Shown piece after piece: positions 46,615 through 55,148 of a stretch of 64,000 bases of DNA. A model generated the notes under the pieces. That model was given only the letters and a program-made list of their open reading frames with translations, had not been told where the DNA came from and ran no database searches. Position numbers and translations under genes: made by a program. This DNA comes from VAXT01 sp963794605 (GTDB lineage: Bacteria > Actinomycetota > Thermoleophilia > Gaiellales > Gaiellaceae), in NCBI GenBank assembly GCA_963794605.1, contig CAWCEN010000002.1, forward strand, positions 496,001 through 560,000, given 5' to 3'. Positions within the stretch are counted from its first letter, which is position 1. The number at the start of each line of letters is the position of its first letter.

Positions 46615-47583
46615 TTAGGAACCGCTTTGTAGAGCGGTTTCCGTGATGCGGGCGGTGTAAATCCCGATCCGGCGGTAGCGCTCGCGACGTTGTTCACGAA
46701 GTTCCGCACCCGGCACAGCGGCCAGCTCCTCGAGGGTCCGGCCGAGCGCCTGTCCGAGCATGCGCGCTGCCTCGTCCGGGTTGAGATGCGCCCCGCCCTG
46801 CGGCTCCGGCACGATCTCGTCGATCACGCCCAGCTCCAGGCAGTGCACCGCATCGGGCTTGAGCGCGACCGCCGCCTTCACCTTCTCGGCCCCGTCGCGC
46901 CACAGGATGGCCGCGCAGCCCTCCGGCGAGATCACGCTGTAGATCGCGTTCTCCTGCATCAGCACCCGGTCGACGAGCCCGATCGCGATCGCGCCGCCCG
47001 AGTTGCCCTCGCCGATGATGCAGGAGACGAGCGGGACGGTCAGCCGCGCCATCAGCGCCTGCGACCGCGCGATCGCGCCGCCCTGCCCGTGCTGCTCCGC
47101 GGCCACGCCCGGGTACGCGCCCGGCGAGTCGAGGAGCGTGACGATCGGGAACCCATGCCGCTGCGCGACCTCCATCAGGCGCATGCCCTTGCGGTAGCCC
47201 TCCGGGTGCGCCATCCCGAAGTTGCGGCGCGTGCGCTCGTTGATGTCGCGGCCCTTCTGCTGACCGATGAGCGCGATCGTCCGACCCCCGAAACGCGCGA
47301 GGCCCGTCACGAGAGCGGGATCCTCGGCGCGGGCGCGGTCGCCGTGCAGTTCGATGAAGTCCTCGAAGAGCCGCTCCACGTAGTCGAGCGTGTACGGGCG
47401 CTGCGAGTGGCGCGCGAGATCGACCGACCGCCAGATCTCCTCGTCCGAGGGCTCTGCCTCGATCTCGTCGAGCTGCTTCTGCAGCCGCTTGACCTCGCCC
47501 GAGAGCCGCGTACCACGAAGGAGCGGCAGTCCGCGGAGCTTGGTCAGCCGCTCGCGAAGATGTCGCTCGTGTTCACCGGCCAT
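46615..47583 (-). CDS. accA: acetyl-CoA carboxylase carboxyltransferase subunit alpha
   Basis: A 322-residue subunit that, with AccD, moves carboxyl from carboxybiotin to acetyl-CoA to make malonyl-CoA. Signatures: RPYTLDYVERLFEDFIELHG near the N-terminus, IGQQKGRDINERTRRNFGM, LLDSPGAYPGVAAEQHGQGG, CIIGEGNSGGAIAIGL and SVISPEGCAAILWRD. Length and order are normal. Its start overlaps accD by 11 bases, so the two subunits are made together. Confidence 0.95.
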   Translation of the reverse strand: MAGEHERHLRERLTKLRGLPLLRGTRLSGEVKRLQKQLDEIEAEPSDEEIWRSVDLARHSQRPYTLDYVERLFEDFIELHGDRARAEDPALVTGLARFGGRTIALIGQQKGRDINERTRRNFGMAHPEGYRKGMRLMEVAQRHGFPIVTLLDSPGAYPGVAAEQHGQGGAIARSQALMARLTVPLVSCIIGEGNSGGAIAIGLVDRVLMQENAIYSVISPEGCAAILWRDGAEKVKAAVALKPDAVHCLELGVIDEIVPEPQGGAHLNPDEAARMLGQALGRTLEELAAVPGAELREQRRERYRRIGIYTARITETALQSGS

Positions 47584-48445
47584 TGCGGAAGAGTCGCAGA
47601 GCGCGGCCGAGGAAAGGCCTCAGCTCCGTCCTGGTCAGAATCGAGTCGAGGTGGCCAAAGCGGAGGTTGGACTCGGCGAGGCCGAAGTCCTCGGGGAGCT
47701 TCTCGCGGGTCGTCTGCTGGACGACCCGCGGGCCGGTGAACGCGAGCAGAGCGCCGGGCTCGGAGACGATGATGTCGCCGAGGCTCGCGAAGCTGGCCAG
47801 GACGCCGGCCGTCGTCGGGTGCGTCATGACGCTGATGAACCCGCAGCGCGCGTCGCGCAGGTCCTCGATCGCGCAAACGGTCTTGGGCAACTGCATGAGT
47901 GAGAGGATCCCTTCCTGCATCCTCGCGCCGCCAGAAGCCGTGACCGCGACGAGCGGCACCCTCCGCTCAACGGCGCTGTCCGCCGCGCGGGTGAGCTTCT
48001 CGCCGACGACGCTGCCCATCGAGCCGCCCATGAACCCGAAGTCCATGACCGCGAGCTCGCACGCTTCGTTCTCGATCGCGGCGCTCCCGATCATCATCGC
48101 GTCCCCGAGACCGGTCGAGACCTCCGCCTCCGCAAGGCGTTCCGTGTACGGGCGTAGGTCGAAGAAGGCGAGCGGGTCCTCGGACCGTAGGTCGACGGCC
48201 TCCTCCTGGAACGTTCCCGCGTCTACGAGCTGCGCGATCCGCTCGCGCGCCCGAACCGGAAAGTGGTGGCCGCACTGCGGGCAGACGCGGAGGTTCGCCT
48301 CGAGCTCGTCGTTGCGGTAGTGCGACCCGCACGACGGGCACGTGTTCGGGTGCTTTCCAGCTCCGTCCGAGTTTTCTTCGGGGCGATGCTTGTGCTCGAT
48401 CGAGACGTCTATGCGTGGCTCGGCCAAGAACCCTCGATTATCCAT
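47573..48445 (-). CDS. accD: acetyl-CoA carboxylase carboxyltransferase subunit beta
   Basis: A 290-residue subunit. A four-Cys zinc ribbon (C36, C39, C55, C58) binds DNA or RNA in relatives. The carboxyltransferase core has VAVTASGGARMQEGILSLMQ, RCGFISVMTHPTTAGVLASF and LLAFTGPRVVQQTTREKLPE. It pairs with AccA. Actinobacteria often use fused acyl-CoA carboxylases instead, so a split AccA/AccD of the general bacterial kind is notable here. It overlaps the upstream GNAT gene by eight bases. Confidence 0.95.
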   Translation of the reverse strand: MDNRGFLAEPRIDVSIEHKHRPEENSDGAGKHPNTCPSCGSHYRNDELEANLRVCPQCGHHFPVRARERIAQLVDAGTFQEEAVDLRSEDPLAFFDLRPYTERLAEAEVSTGLGDAMMIGSAAIENEACELAVMDFGFMGGSMGSVVGEKLTRAADSAVERRVPLVAVTASGGARMQEGILSLMQLPKTVCAIEDLRDARCGFISVMTHPTTAGVLASFASLGDIIVSEPGALLAFTGPRVVQQTTREKLPEDFGLAESNLRFGHLDSILTRTELRPFLGRALRLFRNGR

Positions 48446-49337
48446 GAACTTTCTCGAACAGCAGGTTCGTCCGCTCGACGTGCATCCCGGCCCGCTCGTA
48501 GACGCGCACCGCGCCTGTCGGATTCTCGGCGTCGACTCCGAGCCCGACCGTCTTGAATCCGCGACTCGCGAACTCGGCGAACGCGTGGCGCAACAGCGCC
48601 TGCGCGAGCCCTTTGTTACGGCACTCCGGCAGGACGCCCAGGACGCGCACCCACCCGACTCCCGGCTCGTTCTCGGGCGCCCTGGAGAGGATCATTCCCG
48701 CGAGCTCGCCGTCCTGTTCGGCAACGAACCAGAGCGATCGGTCGAACGACGGCTCGTCGACCATCCAGTGGTGCCAGCTCTCGTACGGGTCGACGGCGAA
48801 CATCCAGGTGTCGGCGAAGGCCGCCATCTGTGCGTCGTAGACCCGGCGCTCCTCGCCCTCGCGCATCGTGCGCACCAAGACGCCGTCGGGCCACTCGGCC
48901 GCAGGCGGATCGCCGACGAGGTCGATCTGCATGCGGAACGAATGGCGCACGCGTCGGTAGCCGGTGCGCTCGAACAGCTCGACGAGTGGCGCGTCCTCGT
49001 CGGCGGAGTAGCTCATGAGCTTCTTGTCCGGCTCCTTCGCCGTCGCCCGCCGCTCGATCGCCTCGAGCAACGCGGGCAGAGACGCGGGATCGGTGCCTCT
49101 GACATCCAGCCAGACGGCGTCGCCGAAGACGCCGAGATCCGCGTAGCCGACAAAGTCGCCGTTCTGGCCTTCGGCGAGCAGGACGTCCTTGCCCAGCTCG
49201 ACGTCCGGCGACGTCCAGTACAGAAGCAGGTCGGCGGGGGTCAGGTCGTCGGCTCCGTATAGCCGGCGCGAGTGCTCGTTGAGCATCTCTGCGGCGGCGT
49301 CGACGTCTTCCTCCCGTGCAGGTCGAACCGTGGTCAT
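48438..49337 (-). CDS. tandem GNAT acetyltransferase
   Basis: A 299-residue protein with two GNAT halves. The second keeps the acetyl-CoA loop (VRVLGVLPECRNKGLAQALL) and the end VRVYERAGMHVERTNLLFEK. The first half is degenerate (FVGYADLGVFGDAVWLDV). This layout is seen in mycothiol synthase MshD and in many uncharacterised proteins; I cannot assign MshD from motifs alone. Its ATG overlaps the HAD stop as ATGA, and it is followed by accD, so it is read with the acc genes. Confidence 0.85.
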   Translation of the reverse strand: MTTVRPAREEDVDAAAEMLNEHSRRLYGADDLTPADLLLYWTSPDVELGKDVLLAEGQNGDFVGYADLGVFGDAVWLDVRGTDPASLPALLEAIERRATAKEPDKKLMSYSADEDAPLVELFERTGYRRVRHSFRMQIDLVGDPPAAEWPDGVLVRTMREGEERRVYDAQMAAFADTWMFAVDPYESWHHWMVDEPSFDRSLWFVAEQDGELAGMILSRAPENEPGVGWVRVLGVLPECRNKGLAQALLRHAFAEFASRGFKTVGLGVDAENPTGAVRVYERAGMHVERTNLLFEKVHG

Positions 49338-50005
49338 GCAGGAACGAGCTCGTCGAGTGTGTCCGGCAGATTCGCGAGGTCGATCAGCTCGCGATCCGGC
49401 ACGGGCTCGGGTTGTTCGTCGAGCCGGTTGATCCAGACCGTGCGCAGGCCGAGCTCACGGGCCGGCGCGATGTCGTGGAAGAGGCTCGCCGCCACGTGGA
49501 CGTGGGCTTCGCGGTCGGCCGTCGTCTCTTCGAAGAAGCGGTCCCAATGGCCGTGCGCGGGCTTGTAGGAGCCGACGTCCTCGGCCACGATCGCGAGGTC
49601 GACCGGGACGCCGAGTTGCCGCTGAGAGGCCTCGATCAGGTCACGGTCGGTGTTGGAGAGAAGCGCGAGCATCCAGCCACGGTCGCGGAGCTCGGCGAGC
49701 GCGGGCGGCACTTCGGGGAACGGCGGCCAGTCCGGGAGTGACTTCGCGAGCGCGTCGGCCTCGCCCTCGGGGATCTGGACGCGCTCATCCTGAGCAAGCC
49801 GCTCGAGCGCGAGCGTGAGCACTTCGCGATAGGTGTGGAACGGCTCGGACTCGGATTCGATCTCAGGCTCGAGCTCGTGGTAGCGCTCCAGCAGGCGCGG
49901 CGCTTCATGGACGCCGAAGAGCCGCTCGAACTGGCCGCGGATCCCCCCGTTCCAGTCGATCAACGTGCCGTAACAGTCGAAAGTGGCCCAGCGCTGTGCG
50001 CTCAT
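49334..50005 (-). CDS. HAD-superfamily hydrolase, haloacid-dehalogenase-like
   Basis: A 223-residue HAD protein. The first motif is ATFDCYGTLIDWNGG, with Tyr after the nucleophile Asp as in L-2-haloacid dehalogenases rather than the D-x-D of phosphatases. Others: LALLSNTDRDLIE, AIVAEDVGSYKPAHGHWDRF, VHVAASLFHDIAPARELGLR and VWINRLDE. This fits the family of 2-haloacid dehalogenase-type hydrolases. The physiological substrate is unclear. It is the first gene of a coupled run HAD-GNAT-accD-accA. Confidence 0.87.
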   Translation of the reverse strand: MSAQRWATFDCYGTLIDWNGGIRGQFERLFGVHEAPRLLERYHELEPEIESESEPFHTYREVLTLALERLAQDERVQIPEGEADALAKSLPDWPPFPEVPPALAELRDRGWMLALLSNTDRDLIEASQRQLGVPVDLAIVAEDVGSYKPAHGHWDRFFEETTADREAHVHVAASLFHDIAPARELGLRTVWINRLDEQPEPVPDRELIDLANLPDTLDELVPA

Positions 50006-50044
50006 GTCCGTGCACCCTAGTCAAGGCGCACCCGGCGTCCTCCC

Positions 50045-50113
50045 CGATGCGGAGCATCGTGTCCGCGAAGCGGACCAGTGGAGGGGTCTGGGGGAACCGG
50101 GAGGTTTCCCCAG
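50045..50113. repeat. cluster of three hairpins between fabF and the HAD gene
   Basis: Three inverted repeats follow closely: CGATGC-GGA-GCATCG (50045-50059), GTCCGC-GAA-GCGGAC (50061-50075) and CTGGGGGAACC-GGGA-GGTTTCCCCAG (50088-50113, one mismatch that pairs as G-U in RNA). Both genes around it run on the minus strand, so it follows the fabF stop and precedes the HAD gene. It could be a compound terminator or a copy of a REP-like dispersed element; no second copy was noticed in the window. Confidence 0.5.
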
Positions 50114-50171
50114 CTACCCTCCGAGCCCTTCGGGAAGTCGCGACCTGTCTGTGCCGGATCTGCGCCGAAAC

Positions 50172-51434
50172 TCAGTCGGCGAACTCTCGCAGCACGATGC
50201 ACGCGTTGTGGCCGCCGAAGCCGAACGAGTTCGAAACCGCCACCTCGACCTTGGCCTTGCGTGACTCGTTCGGGATGTAGTCGAGGTCGCACTCGGGGTC
50301 GGGCGTCTCGTAGTTGATCGTCGGCGGCAGCGTGTCCGTGTTCACGGCCATCGTCGCGAAGATCGCCTCGACTGCGCCGGACGCGCCGAGGCAGTGCCCG
50401 GTCGCCCCTTTCGTCGACGAGACCGGCGTCTTCTGCGCCGCTTCCTCGCCGAGAGCGACCTTGATCACCTTCGTCTCGCTCGCGTCGCCGAGCGGCGTCG
50501 ACGTCCCGTGCGCGTTGATGTAGTCGACGTCCTCGGGCGCGATCCCCGCGTCGCCGAACGCCATCTTCATCGCGCGCGCCGGATTGGCCCCGCTCGGATC
50601 GGGCTCCGTGACGTGAGCCGCATCCGAGGACAGTCCGTAGCCGAGCAGCTCCGCGTAGATCTTGGCCCCGCGGGCACGCGCATGCTCCAGGTCCTCGAGC
50701 ACGATCACACCGCCCGCCTCGCCCATCACGAACCCGCTCCGCCCGGCGTCAAACGGCCGGCTCGCGCGCTCGGGCTCCTCGTTCCGACGCGCCAACGCGC
50801 GCATTGCGCTGAACCCGGCTATCCCGACCGGAGTGATCCCGGCCTCGGTCCCGCCGGCGAAAACGACGTCGGCGCGGCCGAGCCGGATCATGTCCGCGCC
50901 CTCCCCGATCGCCATGTTAGAGGCTGCGCACGCCGTGCACTGCGAGGACAGCGGCCCGCGCGTCCCGAGCTCCATCGAGACCCAGGCTGCGCCCATGTTC
51001 GGGATGATCTGCGGGATCGAGAACGGGTTGACCCGGTCCGGGCCACGCTTGAGGAGCACGTCGTAACAGTCCTGGAATGCCTTCAGGCCGCCGATCCCGG
51101 TCGCGATCGACGCGCCGATCCGCTCGGCCTCCGGCTCGACGTCGAGCCCCGAATCCGCCTCGGCCTGGCGCGCAGCGGCCACGATCATCTGTGCGAACCG
51201 GTCCATGCGACGCGCTTGCTTGTGATCGATCCAGGTGCGCGGATCGAACTCCTTCAGCTCGCAGGCGAACGTCACTGGATACGCGCTTGCATCCCACTGC
51301 ACGATCGGCGCGGCACCCGACTTCCCCGCGATCAGGTTCGCCCATGACGTCTCGACGTCGTTGCCGAGCGGCGTAACGGCGCCAAGTCCCGTGATGACGA
51401 CTCGGCGACGCCCGTTTTGCGTGTACTCAGTCAC
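50172..51434 (-). CDS. fabF: 3-oxoacyl-ACP synthase II
   Basis: A 420-residue condensing enzyme that elongates acyl-ACP with malonyl-ACP. The catalytic Cys is in SQCTACAASNMAIGEGADMI, the first His in YINAHGTSTPLGDASE, the second in STKGATGHCLGASGAVE, and the end is VAVSNSFGFGGHNACIVL. The start is GTG, overlapping the fabG stop as GTGA. Length is normal. In most operons acpP sits just before fabF; here fabG and fabF touch directly. Confidence 0.96.
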   Translation of the reverse strand: MTEYTQNGRRRVVITGLGAVTPLGNDVETSWANLIAGKSGAAPIVQWDASAYPVTFACELKEFDPRTWIDHKQARRMDRFAQMIVAAARQAEADSGLDVEPEAERIGASIATGIGGLKAFQDCYDVLLKRGPDRVNPFSIPQIIPNMGAAWVSMELGTRGPLSSQCTACAASNMAIGEGADMIRLGRADVVFAGGTEAGITPVGIAGFSAMRALARRNEEPERASRPFDAGRSGFVMGEAGGVIVLEDLEHARARGAKIYAELLGYGLSSDAAHVTEPDPSGANPARAMKMAFGDAGIAPEDVDYINAHGTSTPLGDASETKVIKVALGEEAAQKTPVSSTKGATGHCLGASGAVEAIFATMAVNTDTLPPTINYETPDPECDLDYIPNESRKAKVEVAVSNSFGFGGHNACIVLREFAD

Positions 51435-52148
51435 ATTCCCAATCCACCGTCGACGACGAGAACCTCACCAGTAATGAAAGACGCCTCGTCTGAGCAGAGG
51501 AACCGTACCGCTCCGGCGATGTCTTCCGGATCTCCGAGCTTGCCAAGCGGGGTGTTGGTGAGCATCGCTTCACGCGCTTCTCCGGGAAGAACATCGGTCA
51601 GCCGCGAGTGGATGTACCCGGGAGCGACGACGTTTGCACGCACGTTTCTGCTCCCGAGCTCCCGGGCGAGCGACTTCGTGAACCCGATGATCCCGGCCTT
51701 CGACGCACCGTAGTTCGTCTGGCCCATGTTCCCGCGCAGGCCGACGATGCTCGAGACGTTGACGATCGACCCTCCGCGGCGTTTCATCATCGGCCGCGCG
51801 ACTGCACGGCACGTGTAGAAGACGGCGCTCAGGTTCGTCTCGATCACCGCGCGCCAATCGTCGTCGCTCATGCGCGCGAGCAACGTGTCGCGGGTCACAC
51901 CGGCGTTGTTGACGAGGATGTCCGGGTCGCCGGCCTCTTCGACCAGCCGCTTGGCGCCGTCCGCGGTCGAGACGTCCGCCTGCACGGCACGCCCGCCGGA
52001 CTCGCTCGCGACGGCCTCAGCCTCCTCCGCGCCGGCGTTGTAGCCGACGACGACCGCGGCCCCGGCATTCCCCAGCTCGACTGCGATCGCCCGCCCGATT
52101 CCACGCGACCCTCCGGTGACGAGGGCCGTGCGCCCTTCGAGGGAACAA
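51431..52148 (-). CDS. fabG: 3-oxoacyl-ACP reductase (start uncertain)
   Basis: A short-chain dehydrogenase that reduces 3-oxoacyl-ACP with NADPH. The cofactor loop is TALVTGGSRGIGRAIAVELG, then DILVNNAGVTRDTLL, catalytic Ser in IVNVSSIVGLRGN, Tyr-Lys in NYGASKAGIIGF, and VVAPGYIHSRLTDVL. The frame has no ATG, GTG or TTG before EGRTALVTGG. Either translation starts at CTG 52159, overlapping the fabD stop, or at TTG 52148 (MFLEGRTALV) with one extra C near 52142. I give the second; the size is then 239 codons plus one base. Confidence 0.88.
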
Positions 52149-52151
52149 AAG

Positions 52152-53078
52152 TCAGCCAGCGGGGACTGACTCCTCGGCCTTCTTGAGCCCGGCGAGGTTG
52201 TTGACCGAGATCGTCTTCACGGTCCGGTCGATCCGCTTGACGAGCCCGCCGAGCACGTTTCCCGGGCCGACCTCGACGAAGATCTTGACCCCCTCCTCGG
52301 CGAGGCCGCGCGCCGCCTGCGTGAACCGCACCGGCGCGGTCAGCTGCTCGACGAGGAGCGACGCGAAGCGCTGCGCGGGCTCGATCTTCGCGGTCACGGT
52401 CGACATGAACGGCGCGATCGGGTCGCGGAAACGCACACGCTCGATCGCGGGCCGGAGCCGATCCGCCGCGCGAGCCACGAGCGGGCTGTGGAACGCGCCC
52501 GACACCTTCAGCTTGACCGTGCGTCGCGCACCGAGCTCCTCGGCCTTGGCGCACACCTCGTTCACGGCGTCCTGCTCGCCCGAGACGACGATCTGGCCGG
52601 GACAGTTGTAGTTCGCCGGCCACACGCCCTCGATGTCGTCGCAGAGCCGCTCGACCAGCTCGTCGTCGAGCCCAAGGATCGCCGCCATCGAGCCGTTGCT
52701 GATCCTGGCCGCCTCGGCCATCGCGAGCCCGCGCTCACGCACGAGCGCAATCGACTCGAACGGCGTCAGCGACATCGTCGCCGCGAGCGCAGTGAACTCG
52801 CCGACCGAGTGGCCGACCACGTAGTCGGGCTCGAGCCCACGCTGGCGAAGCGCAGCCAACACGGCGAGGCTCGTCGCGACGAGCGCCGGCTGCTGCACCT
52901 CGGTGTGCACGAGATCCTCGAGGGGCGACTCGAAGCAGAGTCGCGGCAGGTCCAGGCCCGCCGCCTCGCTCCCCTCGGTGAACACCGCCATCGCCTCAGG
53001 CACGGCCTCGGCGATCTCCCTGCCCATGCCCGCTTCCAGCGACCCCTGACCCGGGAAGCAGAACGCGACCTTGCTCAT
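52152..53078 (-). CDS. fabD: malonyl-CoA:ACP transacylase
   Basis: A 308-residue transferase that loads malonate from malonyl-CoA onto acyl carrier protein. It starts VAFCFPGQGSLEAGMGRE, carries the nucleophile Ser in VVGHSVGEFTALAA, the Arg in ALVRERGLAMAEA, and the catalytic His in SGAFHSPLVARAADRL. The end VKIFVEVGPGNVLGGLVKR is typical. Its ATG follows the fabH stop with no gap. Length is normal. Confidence 0.96.
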   Translation of the reverse strand: MSKVAFCFPGQGSLEAGMGREIAEAVPEAMAVFTEGSEAAGLDLPRLCFESPLEDLVHTEVQQPALVATSLAVLAALRQRGLEPDYVVGHSVGEFTALAATMSLTPFESIALVRERGLAMAEAARISNGSMAAILGLDDELVERLCDDIEGVWPANYNCPGQIVVSGEQDAVNEVCAKAEELGARRTVKLKVSGAFHSPLVARAADRLRPAIERVRFRDPIAPFMSTVTAKIEPAQRFASLLVEQLTAPVRFTQAARGLAEEGVKIFVEVGPGNVLGGLVKRIDRTVKTISVNNLAGLKKAEESVPAG

Positions 53079-54101
53079 CTAGTGCCTACCTTTCCCGTTC
53101 GCCGTCCACTCGATCAGGGCTGAGCCCCACGTCAGACCTGCGCCCATTCCTGTCATCAACACCATCTCACCTGGTACCAATCGCCCATCGGCCTCCGCGT
53201 CACTGAGCGCCAACGGGATCGAACCAGACGAAGTGTTGCCGAAGCGGTCGACGTTGACCACTGTCCGGTCCTCCGGAATGCCCAATTTCTTGCGCGCGTG
53301 CTCGATGATGCGCACGTTCGCCTGGTGCGGCACGTAGACGTCGACGTCGTCGACCGCCACGTCGCATTCGTGCAACACCTTCTCGGCGGAGTCGACGAGC
53401 ACGCGCGTCGCGAACTTGAAGACCTCGCGCCCGTTCATCTTCGCGAAGTGCTGGCGCGCAGCGACCGACTCGGCCGACGCAGGCTGGCGCGAGCCGCCGG
53501 CCGGTATGTAGAGCTGCGGCCCTCCGGACCCGTCTGCGCCGAGCTCGAAGCCGAGGAAACCACCCTCAGAGACCCGCTCGAGCACGACCGCTCCCGCGCC
53601 GTCGCCGAAGAGCACGCACGTGCTGCGGTCTTCCCAGTCGACGATGCGCGACAGGACGTCCCCGCCGACGACGAGCGCGTGGTCGGCGAGGCCGCTCGCG
53701 ACCATCGCGTGCGCTTGCGCGATTGCGTAGACGAAACCGGTACAGCCCGCGGACAGGTCGTAGGCGGCCGCGTCCTTCGCGCCGAGACGATCGGCGAGGA
53801 TCGCAGCCGTCGACGGGAAGAGCATGTCCGGCGTCACGGTTGCAACCACGATCAGCTCGAGGTCGGACGCCTTGACGCTCGACTGCTCGAGCGCGGCGAC
53901 CGAGGCTGGCAGCGCTAGATCCGACATCGCCTCGTCCGGAGCGGCCACGCGGCGCTCGCGGATCCCCGTGCGCTCCATGATCCACTCGTCCGAGGTGTCG
54001 ACCATCTTCGCGAGCTCTTCGTTCGTCATCACGCGCTCCGGAGCACGCGAGCCGATGCCGGTGATCGAGACGCGCCCGTTCGACGTCGCGCTGCCGATCA
54101 T
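53079..54101 (-). CDS. fabH: 3-oxoacyl-ACP synthase III
   Basis: A 340-residue condensing enzyme that starts fatty-acid synthesis from an acyl-CoA primer and malonyl-ACP. The catalytic Cys is in AYDLSAGCTGFVYAIAQA, the His in VYVPHQANVRIIEHARKKLG, and the Asn in VNVDRFGNTSSGSIPLAL. The N-terminus includes GIGSRAPERVMTNEELAKMV and SDEWIMERTGIRERR. Its start overlaps the fabZ stop as ATGA. Branched or straight primers cannot be told from the sequence. Confidence 0.96.
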   Translation of the reverse strand: MIGSATSNGRVSITGIGSRAPERVMTNEELAKMVDTSDEWIMERTGIRERRVAAPDEAMSDLALPASVAALEQSSVKASDLELIVVATVTPDMLFPSTAAILADRLGAKDAAAYDLSAGCTGFVYAIAQAHAMVASGLADHALVVGGDVLSRIVDWEDRSTCVLFGDGAGAVVLERVSEGGFLGFELGADGSGGPQLYIPAGGSRQPASAESVAARQHFAKMNGREVFKFATRVLVDSAEKVLHECDVAVDDVDVYVPHQANVRIIEHARKKLGIPEDRTVVNVDRFGNTSSGSIPLALSDAEADGRLVPGEMVLMTGMGAGLTWGSALIEWTANGKGRH

Positions 54102-54541
54102 TCCTGCTCCACTGCGAAGGTCAGCGTTCCACGCGCCGCAAGCTCGCCGTCCACGCGCGCCTCCGCGCGGCCCTTGCCGACGGGGCCGCGTACGCGTTCG
54201 AGCTCACACGTCAGCTCGAGTTCGTCGCCCGGCTCGACGATCCGCTTGAAGCGGACGCCGTCGATTCCTGCGAACAACGCAAGTCGTCCACGGTTCTCCT
54301 CGCTGCAGAGGACCGCGACCGCGCCGGTCTGAGCCATGGCCTCGACGATGAGGACGCCGGGCATGATCGGCCGCCCCGGAAAGTGCCCGGCGAGATACCA
54401 CTCGTCGGGACGCACGCGCTTGCGGGCCACGACACGGTGGCCGGGCTCCAGCTCGACCACTTCGTCGATCAGGAGGAAGGGGTCGCGGTGCGGAAGGATC
54501 TCTTCGATCTCCGCGCGCGATAGTGGGGCGGCAATCGGCAC
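54098..54541 (-). CDS. fabZ: 3-hydroxyacyl-ACP dehydratase
   Basis: A 147-residue hot-dog fold enzyme that removes water from 3-hydroxyacyl-ACP. It begins EIEEILPHRDPFLLIDEVVE and has the catalytic His and Glu in YLAGHFPGRPIMPGVLIVEA and MAQTGAVAVL. It starts with GTG at 54541 and is the first gene of the fab run on this strand. The divergent biotin ligase starts 16 bases away, so the promoters must overlap the coding ends or be very short. Confidence 0.95.
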   Translation of the reverse strand: MPIAAPLSRAEIEEILPHRDPFLLIDEVVELEPGHRVVARKRVRPDEWYLAGHFPGRPIMPGVLIVEAMAQTGAVAVLCSEENRGRLALFAGIDGVRFKRIVEPGDELELTCELERVRGPVGKGRAEARVDGELAARGTLTFAVEQE

Positions 54542-54557
54542 GGGCGGCCTAGTGTAG

Positions 54558-55148
54558 ATGGCCGTGGCCCTGTCATTGACGCCGGAAACCGTCGTCCCTA
54601 GGCTGCGCGGACGATTCGGCCACCCGTACCTCTACGTTGAGGTCTGCCCCTCCACGCAGAAGCTACTCAGCGACGAGCACTCGGAGGGGGCTGTCGGGCT
54701 GACCGAAGAGCAGACCGAAGGCCGCGGACGTCTTGGCCGACGCTGGCTGTCACCGCCTGGGGTGAGCCTGCTCTTCTCTGTCCTGCTCGAACCGCCGGTC
54801 GAGACGGCGCGGCTTCCGGAGCTGACGCTCGTCGCCGGCCGGGCCTGCGCCGATGCGATCGCTCGCATCACTGGGCTCGCGCCCGAGATCAAGCTCCCGA
54901 ACGACGTCCTGATCGGCGGCCGCAAGACCGCAGGCATCCTCGCCGAAGCGCGAGAGGGCCGGGTCGTCCTCGGAATCGGCGTCAACGTCAACATCCGTGC
55001 CTCCGACCTGCCGCAGGACATCGACCCGCCGGCGACGTCGCTGCTGCTCGAAACCGGGCGCGAAATCGACCGCGTCGAGCTCTTCGTGGAGCTCCTCGAC
55101 CACCTCGAGCGAACCTACGACGACTGGGTCGCGGCTACGGGTACCTGA
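54558..55148 (+). CDS. birA: biotin-[acetyl-CoA-carboxylase] ligase, monofunctional
   Basis: A 196-residue enzyme that attaches biotin to the carboxyl carrier protein. Motifs: EVCPSTQKLLSDEHSEG, TEEQTEGRGRLGRRWLSPPG (biotinyl-AMP loop G-R-G-R-L-G-R), KLPNDVLIGGRKTAGILAEA and GIGVNVNI. The Trp of the usual K-W-P-N-D is Leu. There is no N-terminal DNA-binding domain and the C-terminal small domain is missing, so it is a short form. It stands next to fab and acc genes, whose carboxylase needs it. Its end overlaps the convergent amidase gene by 14 bases. Confidence 0.9.
   Translation: MAVALSLTPETVVPRLRGRFGHPYLYVEVCPSTQKLLSDEHSEGAVGLTEEQTEGRGRLGRRWLSPPGVSLLFSVLLEPPVETARLPELTLVAGRACADAIARITGLAPEIKLPNDVLIGGRKTAGILAEAREGRVVLGIGVNVNIRASDLPQDIDPPATSLLLETGREIDRVELFVELLDHLERTYDDWVAATGT

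Noticed and set aside
48438..49337. Naming the tandem GNAT protein mycothiol synthase (mshD)
   Set aside because: The double-GNAT layout fits, but no MshD-specific residues could be confirmed and no other mycothiol gene is nearby.
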